From Gemmatimonadota bacterium (lineage in GTDB: Bacteria > Gemmatimonadota > Gemmatimonadetes > Gemmatimonadales > Gemmatimonadaceae), in NCBI GenBank assembly GCA_023249375.1, contig JAHFCT010000013.1, forward strand, positions 1 through 64,000: 64,000 bases of DNA, read 5' to 3'. This document shows positions 26,509 to 36,638 of this stretch, one piece after another (positions within the stretch are counted from its first letter, which is position 1; each line of letters starts with the position of its first letter). Position numbers and translations under genes: made by a program. The notes below the pieces were generated by a model. It was not told the DNA's origin. It saw only the letters and a list, made by a program, of their open reading frames with translations, and ran no database searches.

Positions 26509-28386
26509 ATGCTACGCCGGCACGTCATCGCCACGGCTTTCGTACTCATCGGCGCGCTGCACACCGCCAGCGCCCAGGCACCCGCCGCCAAGACGGTGCC
26601 CGTCTTCACCAACGGGCAGGCGCAAATTGTCCCCGGTTTCCAGGACCCCGCGCAGTGGATTCACCAGGAGCTCTGGGTCGAAACCGATTTCGACAGCGAC
26701 GGCGACGGCAAGAAGGACCGCATGCACGTCGATGTCACGCGCCCTCGGCAGAGTGACACTGAAGGGCTCAAGGTCGCCGTCGTCTACGAATCATCGCCGT
26801 ACTTTGCGGGCACGAGTGGTCCGCGCAGCAACCTCTGGAACGTGCAGCAGGAAGTCGGCGAGGCGCCGCCGCCGCGCGTCTCGCAGCCCGCGCCGCAGTT
26901 CCGCGCCGAACATGCGGTGATCTCGACCAGTGAGGTGAACACGTGGGTGCCGCGCGGGTTTGCGGTGGTGCACTCCGAGGCGCCGGGGACGGGATTGTCG
27001 CAGGGCTGCCCGACGGTGGGCGATCACCCCGAGGAATACGCGCCCAAGGCCGTGATTGACTGGCTGAACGGACGCGCCAAGGGATTCACGACGCGTACCG
27101 GCAATGACGAGGTGAAGGCCACGCCGTGGGCGACGGGCAAGGTGGGCATGACCGGCACGTCGTACAACGGCACGATTCCGCTTGCCGCGGCGACCACCGG
27201 TGTTGACGGGCTCGAGGCGATCATCCCCATCGCGCCCAACACCAGCTACTACCACTACTACCGCAGCAACGGCCTCATTCGCCATCCGGGACAATGGCTG
27301 GGCGAAGACATCGACTATCTGTACGATTTCATCTTCAGCGGCGCTCCCGAGCTGCACGATGTGTGCAACAAGCTCATTCGCGACGGACTGTACGCGGCCG
27401 GGCGTGATCGCCAGCACGGCGACTACAATGATTTCTGGGCAGCGCGCGATCTGATCAACAAGATCAAGGGCGTGAAGGCGGCGACGCTCTTGGCGCACGG
27501 CGAGAACGACTGGAACGTCGTGACCGAGCACAGCATTCGCATTTACGAGGCGCTCAAGAAGCAGGGGACGCCGGCCGCGTTGTATCTGCATCAGGGTGGC
27601 CACGGCGGCCCGCCGCCGCTCGAGATGCGCAACAAGTGGTTCTCGCACTACCTGTATGGCGTGGACAACGGCGTGGAGAAGGATTCCAAGCTGTTTGTCG
27701 TGCGCGAAGGACTGCCGCGCGGTGCCGCGGCCACGTCATATGCCGACTATCCGAACCCCGAGGCGAAGGGCGTTGAACTGTTTGCAACGAAGAACGGCAA
27801 CGGCGTCGGCACGCTCACTGCGATGCAGACGAAAGCAAAGGTCACCGAGTCGCTCACCGACGACGTGTCATTCAGCGGGGCCGCACTCGCGTCGGCCGAT
27901 TCGTCATCGCATCGCCTGCTCTACGCGACGCCCGTGCTCGTCGACACGCTGCACTGGAGCGGCACGCCGCAGGTGACCATCCGACTGTCGTCGAGCAAGC
28001 CGGCCGCCAACCTCAGCGTCTGGCTCGTCACGCTGCCCTACGACAGCACCGCCATCGGCACACTCGGCGCGATGGGCGTGCAGTCGCGCGGCTGGGCCGA
28101 CCCGCAGAACTCCAAGTCGCTCACGCACGGCGGCAACTACAGCAGCAAGCTGGCGGGTGAACCGCTGACGCCCGGCAAGTTCTACGATCTCACGTTTGAT
28201 TTGGAGCCCGCCGACCGCGAGATCGCGCCCGGCAAGCGACTAGCGCTGATGATCATGAGCAGCGACCGCGACTTCACGCTGTGGCCAAAGGCGGGCACAC
28301 AGCTGACGGTTGATTTGTCACGTACGTGGATCACGCTGCCGGTGGTCGGGGGTGCGGCGGGGCTGAAGAAGGCGGTGGGGAAGTAG
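26509..28386 (+). CDS. Xaa-Pro dipeptidyl-peptidase family (S15) exported hydrolase
   Basis: 625-residue exported alpha/beta hydrolase of the S15/CocE type, which releases X-Pro dipeptides in characterised members. Signal peptide from the chosen ATG (MLRRHVIATAFVLIGAL, cleavage near ASAQ), preceded by CCCGGAGC. The nucleophile is Ser218 in GMTGTSYNGT; Asp lies in HGENDWNVV and His in HQGGHGGPP. The C-terminal jelly-roll domain of the family follows (about 430-610: LHWSGTPQVTIRLSSSKP, SYSSKL-like and GKRLALMIMSSDRDF). Upstream in-frame ATG (26467) would bury the signal peptide and is rejected. Ends in a hairpin shared with the convergent DPP4-like gene. Confidence 0.9.
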   Translation: MLRRHVIATAFVLIGALHTASAQAPAAKTVPVFTNGQAQIVPGFQDPAQWIHQELWVETDFDSDGDGKKDRMHVDVTRPRQSDTEGLKVAVVYESSPYFAGTSGPRSNLWNVQQEVGEAPPPRVSQPAPQFRAEHAVISTSEVNTWVPRGFAVVHSEAPGTGLSQGCPTVGDHPEEYAPKAVIDWLNGRAKGFTTRTGNDEVKATPWATGKVGMTGTSYNGTIPLAAATTGVDGLEAIIPIAPNTSYYHYYRSNGLIRHPGQWLGEDIDYLYDFIFSGAPELHDVCNKLIRDGLYAAGRDRQHGDYNDFWAARDLINKIKGVKAATLLAHGENDWNVVTEHSIRIYEALKKQGTPAALYLHQGGHGGPPPLEMRNKWFSHYLYGVDNGVEKDSKLFVVREGLPRGAAATSYADYPNPEAKGVELFATKNGNGVGTLTAMQTKAKVTESLTDDVSFSGAALASADSSSHRLLYATPVLVDTLHWSGTPQVTIRLSSSKPAANLSVWLVTLPYDSTAIGTLGAMGVQSRGWADPQNSKSLTHGGNYSSKLAGEPLTPGKFYDLTFDLEPADREIAPGKRLALMIMSSDRDFTLWPKAGTQLTVDLSRTWITLPVVGGAAGLKKAVGK

Positions 28387-28412
28387 CGCGCGGACAACGA
28401 ATGGCCGAGAAC

Positions 28413-28449
28413 TGCGAGGGGCGCTCCGACGTTCGGGGCGCCCCTCGCA
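28413..28449. terminator. bidirectional hairpin terminator
   Basis: TGCGAGGGGCGC paired with GCGCCCCTCGCA (12 bp), continuing after a T-G pair into CCGA/TCGG with a 3-nt loop, so nearly 17 bp of stem. It lies 26 bp after one convergent stop and 21 bp before the other. Confidence 0.8.
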
Positions 28450-28470
28450 ACCATCTCTCATCCGTTCTCG

Positions 28471-30792
28471 TTAGCGAATGACGTACTCCTTCGGCGGCAC
28501 CGCGCCCAGCAAGTTCGTCACGAAGTAATCCCAGCGCCGCCGCATCATGTAATTGCTCGCGGCCGCATACCCGTGCGCCGCATTGGGAATGAGCAGCAGA
28601 TCGAAGTCCTTGCCCGCCTTGATCAGCGCGTCCACCACCAGCATGGTGTTGTCCACCGGCACGTTGTCGTCCGACGTGCCGTGCGCCAGCAGCAGCTTGC
28701 CCTTGAGGTTCCTCGCCTGCACCTCGTTCGCCTCCGCGGCGTAGCTATCTGATCCGTCGGCGTTCTTCACGAGCAGGCCCTGATAACGCTCGCCCCAGTC
28801 GTCCTCGTAGTTGCGCTGGTCGTGGTTGCCGCTCTCGCTGATGCCGACCTTGAAGAAATCGGGATACCGGAACATCGCGTCGGCCGTAATGAAACCGCCG
28901 CCCGAGTGGCCCCACATCGCGGCCTTGTCGATGTCGATCCAGCTGTAGCGCTTGGCCAGATTCTTCATCCCTTCCACCTGGTCGATGAGCGTGTTGCCGC
29001 GCCCCATCGAGCCGTAGTAGAAATCGTGGAAGCTCTTGCTGCGCCCCGGGCCGCTGCCGCGCCCGTCGATGCTCACGACGATGAAGCCGAGCTCGGCGAG
29101 CGCCTGCTTGTCGCCGTGCGCCGCGCTGAAGCCGCGTCCACCCACTGACCCGCCCTGCGGCCCGGGATACGCGTTGTTGATGATCGGGTACTTCTTGGTT
29201 GAATCGAAGTTCGTCGGACGATAGAGCTGACCGTAGATGTCGGTGGTGCCGTCGGCCGCCTTCACGCTGAAGAGAATCGGCGCCTTCCATCCCGAAGACG
29301 TCAGCTTGCTGATGTCGGCCTTCTCGAGATCCAGCACCAGCTTGCCCTTGGCGTCGCGCAGCGCGCTGGCTGGCGGCGTGTCGGCAGTTGAATAAGTATC
29401 AACTAGATACTTATTGTCCGGCGATAGGCGGATGCTGTGGTCGCCCACGTCGGGCGTCAGCGATACCTGCGGCATCTTGCCGTCGAGCGACGTGCGATAC
29501 GCGTGGCGCAAATACGGGTCCTGCCCCGGCTCGCGCCCCTGCGCCAGATAGGTAATGATGCGCCCCTTCTCGTCGATGCTGACGATGTCGTTCACCGGCC
29601 CTTCGCCCGTGGTGATCTGGTTCTTGAGTGCGCCCGTGGTGAGATCGTACAGGTAGAGCTGGCTCCAGTCGTCGCGCTCGGAGTTCCAGATGATCTCGTT
29701 GCTCGCCCAGAGCACGCGGTAGCCGGTGATCGATTCGAACTGCGTCTTGCTGGTCTCGGTGAAGAGGTCGCGCACTTCGCCGGTGGCCGTGTTGGCGACG
29801 CGCAGCGTGACACCCTTGTGGTCGCGCGGCGTGGACGCGATGGCGAGCATGCTGCCGTCGTCCTTCCACTGGTAGTCGTCCATGTTGATGTCATCGCCGA
29901 GCATGCCGCGATGGAAGTCAGGCGCCATCTTGAGGCGTGTGATCGTCTTGCTGTCCACGTCGATGACGACGCGATGGATCTTGCTCACTTCCATATCGCC
30001 GGGAAGCGGCATCTTCCACGATGAAAGCGTCGGGTGCCCCACCTGATAGCGGACCATGTAGAAGTCGCCGAGTTTGCGATCATCCTGCTGCTGGGTGGCG
30101 ATCTTCTTGCCGTCGGGCGACCACTTGAGTACGGCACGGGCGCTGTGCACCCAGCCCGCGTTGTCCGTGGCGTAGCCAAAGTTCTCGGCGCCATCGGTAG
30201 TGAGCTGCGTCTCGGCGCCGCTGGCGACGTCGCGAACGTAGAGGTTCCAGTTTCGAATGAAGGCGGTGCGTTTGCCGTCGGGAGACGGAACGTCGAGTCC
30301 GCGCGGCCCGCGACGGCCGGCGAACCCCGGCGGGCCGCCGCCGCCGCCGACCGCGTCGCCCGTCGCCTTGCAGGCGTAGACCTTGATGTCACAGCCGTAG
30401 CGTTTGCCGGCGGCGTTGAACGAGATCGAGTCGCGCTTGACGGAGAGGTCGAGCGTGACGAAGGGAAGCGAGTCGGCGCGGTACTTGGCCGACGCGGCGG
30501 CGTTGAGCGCGGCCGCGAGCTTGGCATGGTCAAAGAGCGGCGCCGACTTCTTCTTGGCGCCATCGACGAGCAGGAAGCTCGACCCCTCGGCGCGCACGGC
30601 GCGGTACCAGAACTTGCCGTCGGCGAGGAAGGTTGGGTTCACCTGCCCCCCGACGACGAGGCCGTTCAGGTTCTGACCGAGCATCTTGGTGGCGCGGTCG
30701 TAGTCGGCCGGGGTGAACTGACGGCGGGTGCCCTGGGCGGTAAGCGCAGCAACGGGAAGGGCCATCGCGATGACTACAGAGCGGAGTCGCAT
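28471..30792 (-). CDS. S9 family peptidase, dipeptidyl-peptidase IV type
   Basis: 773-residue exported serine peptidase. Start at 30792 gives a signal peptide (MRLRSVVIAMALPVAALTAQ). An eight-bladed DPP4-type propeller (DPPIV_N pattern: DVPSPDGKRTAFIRNWNLYVRD; MDDYQWKDDGSMLA) is followed by the catalytic domain with GHSGGG (Ser630), GTSDDNVPVDNT (Asp) and NAAHGYA (His). DPP4-type enzymes remove N-terminal X-Pro/X-Ala dipeptides, complementing the convergent S15 enzyme. Odd features: a Gly/Pro/Arg insert at about 30300-30370 and an AT-rich patch of rare codons forming a perfect hairpin at 29391-29415. Short divergent promoter region towards recQ (about 120 bp). Confidence 0.92.
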   Translation of the reverse strand: MRLRSVVIAMALPVAALTAQGTRRQFTPADYDRATKMLGQNLNGLVVGGQVNPTFLADGKFWYRAVRAEGSSFLLVDGAKKKSAPLFDHAKLAAALNAAASAKYRADSLPFVTLDLSVKRDSISFNAAGKRYGCDIKVYACKATGDAVGGGGGPPGFAGRRGPRGLDVPSPDGKRTAFIRNWNLYVRDVASGAETQLTTDGAENFGYATDNAGWVHSARAVLKWSPDGKKIATQQQDDRKLGDFYMVRYQVGHPTLSSWKMPLPGDMEVSKIHRVVIDVDSKTITRLKMAPDFHRGMLGDDINMDDYQWKDDGSMLAIASTPRDHKGVTLRVANTATGEVRDLFTETSKTQFESITGYRVLWASNEIIWNSERDDWSQLYLYDLTTGALKNQITTGEGPVNDIVSIDEKGRIITYLAQGREPGQDPYLRHAYRTSLDGKMPQVSLTPDVGDHSIRLSPDNKYLVDTYSTADTPPASALRDAKGKLVLDLEKADISKLTSSGWKAPILFSVKAADGTTDIYGQLYRPTNFDSTKKYPIINNAYPGPQGGSVGGRGFSAAHGDKQALAELGFIVVSIDGRGSGPGRSKSFHDFYYGSMGRGNTLIDQVEGMKNLAKRYSWIDIDKAAMWGHSGGGFITADAMFRYPDFFKVGISESGNHDQRNYEDDWGERYQGLLVKNADGSDSYAAEANEVQARNLKGKLLLAHGTSDDNVPVDNTMLVVDALIKAGKDFDLLLIPNAAHGYAAASNYMMRRRWDYFVTNLLGAVPPKEYVIR
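29391..29415. repeat. AT-rich perfect inverted repeat inside a coding region
   Basis: AATAAGTATC-AACTA-GATACTTATT: 10-bp arms and a 5-nt loop inside the DPP4-like gene, encoding roughly NKYLVDTY. The patch uses AAT, TAT, CTA, GTT, ACT and TCA codons, unlike the GC-ending codons of the rest of the gene. Confidence 0.7.
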
Positions 30793-30913
30793 GCTATTCC
30801 GTGAGTGACGGGAAGCTTGAAAGTTGCGGGCGGGTGGGCGATGGTGGCAATGGGGCCTGTCACTCGTGGCGCGCACCGATCGCGCTGGCTATCCTACGCG
30901 TCCCGATCGGACC

Positions 30914-32710
<1,797 letters not shown>

Positions 32711-32712
32711 TA

Positions 32713-32743
32713 TTGACAAAATAATATATACGGGTAATATTAT
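32713..32743 (+). promoter_or_regulatory. near-consensus sigma-70 promoter overlapped by AT-rich inverted repeats
   Basis: TTGACA (32713-32718), 16-nt spacer, TAATAT (32735-32740), 31 bp before the DUF2239 start. An inverted repeat ATAATAT (32721-32727) / ATATTAT (32737-32743) straddles the spacer and -10 box, and a second arm TATTATT (32694-32700) in the recQ end pairs with AATAATA (32720-32726). Such dyads over a core promoter suggest repressor binding. The 60-bp gap is by far the most AT-rich stretch seen in the window. Confidence 0.7.
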
Positions 32744-32770
32744 GGCACTCCACTACTATATAAGAGTGCA

Positions 32771-33355
32771 ATGCCCGACCAAGAAACAACTTACACCGCC
32801 TTTCTCGACTCGCGCCAAGTAGCAAAGGGACCGCTCGGAGACGTGGCGGTGGCGGCGAAGCACCTCGATTCAGCCGTGCCAGTGCTGATCTTCAGCGATG
32901 AGACCGGCCGAGCGAGAGATGTCGATACCCGCGGTTCGGATGACGACATCCGTGCGCGGTACGCGCCGCCGGAGGAACCGCCGCGCGGCCGCGGCCGGCC
33001 CAAGCTTGGCGTGGTGCCGCGAGAAGTCACATTGCTGCCGCGACACTGGGATTGGCTGAACGCACAGACGGGCGGTGCCTCGGCGGCCATTCGCCGATTG
33101 GTTGATGCGGCGCGAACGGCGAGCGATGCCAGCACGAAAGCGCGCACCCGAAAGGCGCACGATGCGGCGTATCACTTCATGCACGCCGTCGCCGGCGATC
33201 TCCCGGGATACGAAGAAGCGACGCGCGCGCTGTTCGCAAACGACCGTACGCGATTTGAAGCGCAGATTGCGCATTGGCCGCACGACGTGCGCGCGCACGC
33301 CATCACGCTGGCGTTTGAACATCATCATCACGCGGAGGCGCCGCTTCCCGAATAG
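32771..33355 (+). CDS. DUF2239 family protein, possible ribbon-helix-helix DNA-binding protein
   Basis: 194 residues matching the DUF2239 pattern. An N-terminal beta region (TYTAFLDSRQVAKGPLGDVAVAAK) is followed by an acidic/proline linker, the basic GRGRPKLG, and REVTLLPRHWDWLNAQTGGASAAIRRLVDAA, which has the strand-helix-helix spacing of a ribbon-helix-helix domain (my inference). The C-terminal half is helical (HDAAYHFMHAVAGDLPGYEEATRALFANDRTRFE). Function of the family is not established. The promoter directly upstream carries inverted repeats, so autoregulation is plausible. Transcribed in the same direction as recQ but from its own strong promoter. Confidence 0.8.
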   Translation: MPDQETTYTAFLDSRQVAKGPLGDVAVAAKHLDSAVPVLIFSDETGRARDVDTRGSDDDIRARYAPPEEPPRGRGRPKLGVVPREVTLLPRHWDWLNAQTGGASAAIRRLVDAARTASDASTKARTRKAHDAAYHFMHAVAGDLPGYEEATRALFANDRTRFEAQIAHWPHDVRAHAITLAFEHHHHAEAPLPE

Positions 33356-33459
33356 GATTTGTGATTCAGGACACAAGTGTTCAAGCAGCTGAGGTAGCGC
33401 GCGGGGCCTCGGCGATACAGTTTGGAGACAAGCGCCCCCCAACTACAGGACACGGAGCC

Positions 33460-33960
33460 ATGATCCGCACTCTTCGCCCACGTATCGCCGTTCTCGCGCT
33501 CGCGGTGCTCGTCTCTGCCTCGGCTGCGTCCGCGCAGGAGGTGGCCGTTCCCATCTACGGCCGGTGGACGGGCGTCTTTCGCCCGCTCGTGGTGACGTCC
33601 CTCCAGTCGGGCAGCAACGGAGCGGATCGATATACTGGCAGCGTCGAGTTGATCCCGGTGCACGAGAGCGGGTTGGATATGTACGCTGTGACCGTCACGC
33701 TCTCATCGAATGTCGCGGCGCAGATGCTGGAGTGGGGCGTGTCGATGGGCCGCTGCGGATCGAAGCTCATCATGCTCGAGAACGCCAACCAGCTGCCGCA
33801 GATCGAAATGCGCTCGGGCGGCGAGGGCGAGATCAAGCACACGGTCGCGCTCAACATGGACAACCACAAGACGTATCAAGTGGGTGTTTTCCGGAACGGC
33901 CACGCGCAGCAGAACATGGTGGCCTGTGCCAACCTGAAGCTGGATGATCGCTGGAAGTAG
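33460..33960 (+). CDS. small secreted two-cysteine protein, paralogue A
   Basis: 166 residues, start chosen at ATG 33460 behind ACACGGAGCC; signal peptide ends in ASAQ. Mature protein is beta-rich with only two conserved cysteines: GRCGSKL and VACANLKL. It shares its whole plan with the protein at 36067: RYTGSVELIP / RYSGSVEITP, MLEWGVSMGRCGS / MLQWSISPGRCGS, LPQIEMRSGG / LPQLEVRSGG, QNMVACANL / QDIVACANL. The end (…ACANL) loosely recalls CHRD or Cu/Zn-SOD-like beta sandwiches, but I cannot assign a family. No metal-binding histidine cluster is seen. Closed by a very strong terminator. Confidence 0.75.
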   Translation: MIRTLRPRIAVLALAVLVSASAASAQEVAVPIYGRWTGVFRPLVVTSLQSGSNGADRYTGSVELIPVHESGLDMYAVTVTLSSNVAAQMLEWGVSMGRCGSKLIMLENANQLPQIEMRSGGEGEIKHTVALNMDNHKTYQVGVFRNGHAQQNMVACANLKLDDRWK

Positions 33961-33982
33961 ACAGTGCCAGCGTCTGCAATGA

Positions 33983-34013
33983 AGAAGGCCAGGGTCGTTG
34001 ACCCTGGCCTTCT
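33983..34013. terminator. strong hairpin terminator
   Basis: Perfect 14-bp stem (AGAAGGCCAGGGTC and its complement) with a GTT loop, followed by CTGTTGTTC on the + strand; lies 22 bp after paralogue A and 41 bp from the stop of the convergent M28 peptidase. Confidence 0.88.
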
Positions 34014-34054
34014 CTGTTGTTCGGCATTGAGCGAACAACGCACTCAACGCACGA

Positions 34055-35887
34055 TCACGGCACGGCGGTCTTCGGCGCCTTGGCCGGCTTGGTGCCGTTG
34101 ATGCGCGGCCGCGGGCCGTTGCCAACTTCGACGGTGAGGTCGCGAATGTAGTTGGTGATCTTGCTGTAGTGCGGATAGTCGATGAACTCGGGTTCGTCCG
34201 ACGCCTGGTGATAGTCGCCGTGCAGTCCCGTGAAGAAGAACGCGATGGGAACGCCGGCGCGCGCGTAATTGAAGTGATCGCTGCGCCCGTAAATGTTGTT
34301 GTAGCCGCTCCACGTGACGGTGGAGTCGAACTTGTAGTCGAGCGCGAGCGGCCTGGCGAGCTTCTTGTTGACGCTGGCCACCGCGTCGCCGAGGTCCTTC
34401 GAGTCGAACGACGATCCTACGACGCCCAGGTAATCGGGTCCGCCGCCCGGCAGGTCTTCAGCGCGGCCGCGCCCAATCATGTCGATGTTGATTTGCGCGA
34501 CCACGGAATCGAGCGGCACCGACGGATTGGCCACGTAGAACGCCGAGCCGATGAGGCCGGCTTCCTCTCCCGTATGCCAGACGAAGAGCGTGCTGCGCTT
34601 GGGCTTCACTTTCATCGTCTGAATGGCTTCAGCGATCTCGAGCACAGCCATGGACCCTGACCCATCGTCGTCGGCGCCGTTGCGAATGGAATCGAGGCGC
34701 GGCTTGGGATGGACCTTGCGGATGCTGTCCATGTTGACGTGGATCGACGCGCGCTGCTCGGGCGTGATGTTCACCATGCTATTGGCGATGAGCAGGCGGT
34801 TGCGAATGTCGTTGTACGCCTTGAGCGAATCCTTGTCCACCGGCGGGCCGCCCATACCGATGTGATCGTTGTGACCGCCGATAGCGACGAACTCGTTCTT
34901 GAGCACGGGGTCGCTGCCGGGCACGATGGCGACGACGTTGCGCGCCCACTCAGTGGGCAGCTCAATGAAGTCGAGCGAGGCGGTGATCGATCCGCCGGTG
35001 GCGCCGAGGGTGAGGCCGTCGATGGCGTGGCGGCCAAAGAGCTCGGCGGCGGCCGACTTGGTGAGGCGGATGTTCGCCTGAGGCGCGAGCTGGTCGAACT
35101 GCGCCTTGAGCAGCGCGAAGGAATCAACGGGGGCGTTCGGGGCTGCGCCGGGACGGCCACCTCCGACGCGGATAGCGGACGACGTAGCCACCGTGGGTTG
35201 ATTGATGGCGGTGCGCTGCGCGGGCGTGAGCGTGTCGAGATTGATGGTCGCCACGGCCACGGCGCCGGCAAAGCGGTTGGATGGCGGCGCGAATCCACCG
35301 AAGCCACCCGGGCCACCGGCGCCGCGTCCTCCACCGGGCGCACCCGGCGCGCCAGCGGGCGCGGGCGCCGCGGCGAGGAGGACGACGAACTTGCCGTTGG
35401 CCTGCGCGGCGGAGATCTGCTTGGTGGTGTCACCAGCGGTGCCGCCAAAGATCACCGTGACAGCGCTGATGGGACGGGGCGCGCGTGCCCCCGGCACCGG
35501 GACCCAGTCCTTTTCCCACGACAGCGGGTTGCCGTCGACGGTGAGACGCGAGTGGTTGGTGAACTGGCGGGTGTGGTACGGCAGCACCTGGAAGTACGTG
35601 CCGTTGTCCCCAGCGGGGACGAGCCCAAGCCGCTTGAGTTCGGCGGCGATGTAGTTGGTGCCTTTCATGTTTCCGACGCGGCCAATCTGCCGGCCCTGCA
35701 TGGAATCGTCGGCAAAGGCGTAGAGGCGAATCTGCAGGTCGCGCGGCGTGATGCCGGGCGCGGTGGGCGCCGGCGCGACGGTGGCGGGATTGCCGTAGCG
35801 ATTGAGCTTGCCCTGTGCGCGCGCATCACTGGATGCAGCGAGCGCGAGGGCGGCAGCGGACAACAGGACCAACCGGGCGTTCGTCAT
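34055..35887 (-). CDS. M28 family zinc aminopeptidase with PA domain
   Basis: 610-residue exported aminopeptidase. Signal peptide from MTNARLVLLSAAALAL; this ATG is preceded by CTCGGAGCACGA at good spacing, better than the ATG five codons upstream (35902). A protease-associated (PA) insert domain lies at about 130-300, interrupted by a Gly/Ala/Pro-rich loop (nt about 35270-35370). The M28 domain has the two-zinc ligand set: GGHNDHIG (His), NGADDDGSGS (bridging Asp), HTGEEAGLIGS (catalytic and ligand Glu), INIDMIGRG (Asp), HQASDEPEFID (His). Members release N-terminal amino acids from peptides in the periplasm or outside the cell. Flanked by the two related two-cysteine secreted proteins. Confidence 0.92.
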   Translation of the reverse strand: MTNARLVLLSAAALALAASSDARAQGKLNRYGNPATVAPAPTAPGITPRDLQIRLYAFADDSMQGRQIGRVGNMKGTNYIAAELKRLGLVPAGDNGTYFQVLPYHTRQFTNHSRLTVDGNPLSWEKDWVPVPGARAPRPISAVTVIFGGTAGDTTKQISAAQANGKFVVLLAAAPAPAGAPGAPGGGRGAGGPGGFGGFAPPSNRFAGAVAVATINLDTLTPAQRTAINQPTVATSSAIRVGGGRPGAAPNAPVDSFALLKAQFDQLAPQANIRLTKSAAAELFGRHAIDGLTLGATGGSITASLDFIELPTEWARNVVAIVPGSDPVLKNEFVAIGGHNDHIGMGGPPVDKDSLKAYNDIRNRLLIANSMVNITPEQRASIHVNMDSIRKVHPKPRLDSIRNGADDDGSGSMAVLEIAEAIQTMKVKPKRSTLFVWHTGEEAGLIGSAFYVANPSVPLDSVVAQINIDMIGRGRAEDLPGGGPDYLGVVGSSFDSKDLGDAVASVNKKLARPLALDYKFDSTVTWSGYNNIYGRSDHFNYARAGVPIAFFFTGLHGDYHQASDEPEFIDYPHYSKITNYIRDLTVEVGNGPRPRINGTKPAKAPKTAVP

Positions 35888-36066
35888 TCGTGCTCCGAGC
35901 ATTGGGTGTCGCGGAAGAAACTGGCCGTATGCTTACGCACTCCGCCAGTGAGGTCGTTGACCATTGGATGCGCTGCGGGGTACCGAGAAGGACGCGCTGG
36001 CGCGAGACATGAGTTTCGCGGCAGTTTCAGGGCAGCATCTTCTCACCTTCTCTCGTCTACTTTCTG

Positions 36067-36558
36067 ATGACTCCTACATTGCGGGTGCTTTCGATTATTG
36101 CGGTGCTTACCCTGCTGGCCGCGGCATCTTCGGCGCAGGCGCAGGATGCTGCCTCCTCGAAGGGCCGTTTCACCGGCTCGCTGCGTGGCAGCGGCGTGAT
36201 CGGCGGCGGCGATGCCACGCGCTACTCGGGAAGCGTGGAGATCACGCCGACCAGCAGCACCGCGGGGGCGTGGCGCGTGGAGATCAAACTCTCTTCCGGC
36301 GGTGGAGGCGGCAGCGCCAGCATGCTGCAGTGGAGCATCTCGCCGGGCCGGTGCGGGTCGCGGGTGCAGCAACTGCTTGCGCCCAGCGGCCTGCCGCAGC
36401 TTGAAGTGCGCAGTGGCGGCAGTGCCGACCTGCGGTTTGACGGTGCGATCACGCTCGACGAGAAGGCGTCGTACCAGTTGGTGGTGTACGGCAACGGCCA
36501 GAATCAGCAGGATATCGTTGCCTGTGCGAACCTCAAGTATGCGGCACCGAAGCCGTAG
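36067..36558 (+). CDS. small secreted two-cysteine protein, paralogue B
   Basis: 163 residues with signal peptide (ends SSAQAQ). Same layout as the protein at 33460, with the two cysteines in GRCGSRV and VACANLKY, and a Gly/Ser-rich loop (SSGGGGGSAS) replacing the corresponding segment of A. No Shine-Dalgarno sequence is visible before the ATG at 36067, so translation may be leaderless or weak. It lies divergent to the M28 peptidase gene, so A and B bracket that peptidase. Function unknown. Confidence 0.72.
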   Translation: MTPTLRVLSIIAVLTLLAAASSAQAQDAASSKGRFTGSLRGSGVIGGGDATRYSGSVEITPTSSTAGAWRVEIKLSSGGGGGSASMLQWSISPGRCGSRVQQLLAPSGLPQLEVRSGGSADLRFDGAITLDEKASYQLVVYGNGQNQQDIVACANLKYAAPKP

Positions 36559-36638
36559 CCGAGCTAACGTCATCACGCAGGGCCGTGTTATCGTAGTGTT
36601 CAAGTCCTGAACCGATTTTCAACCACCCCGAGGGTGCC

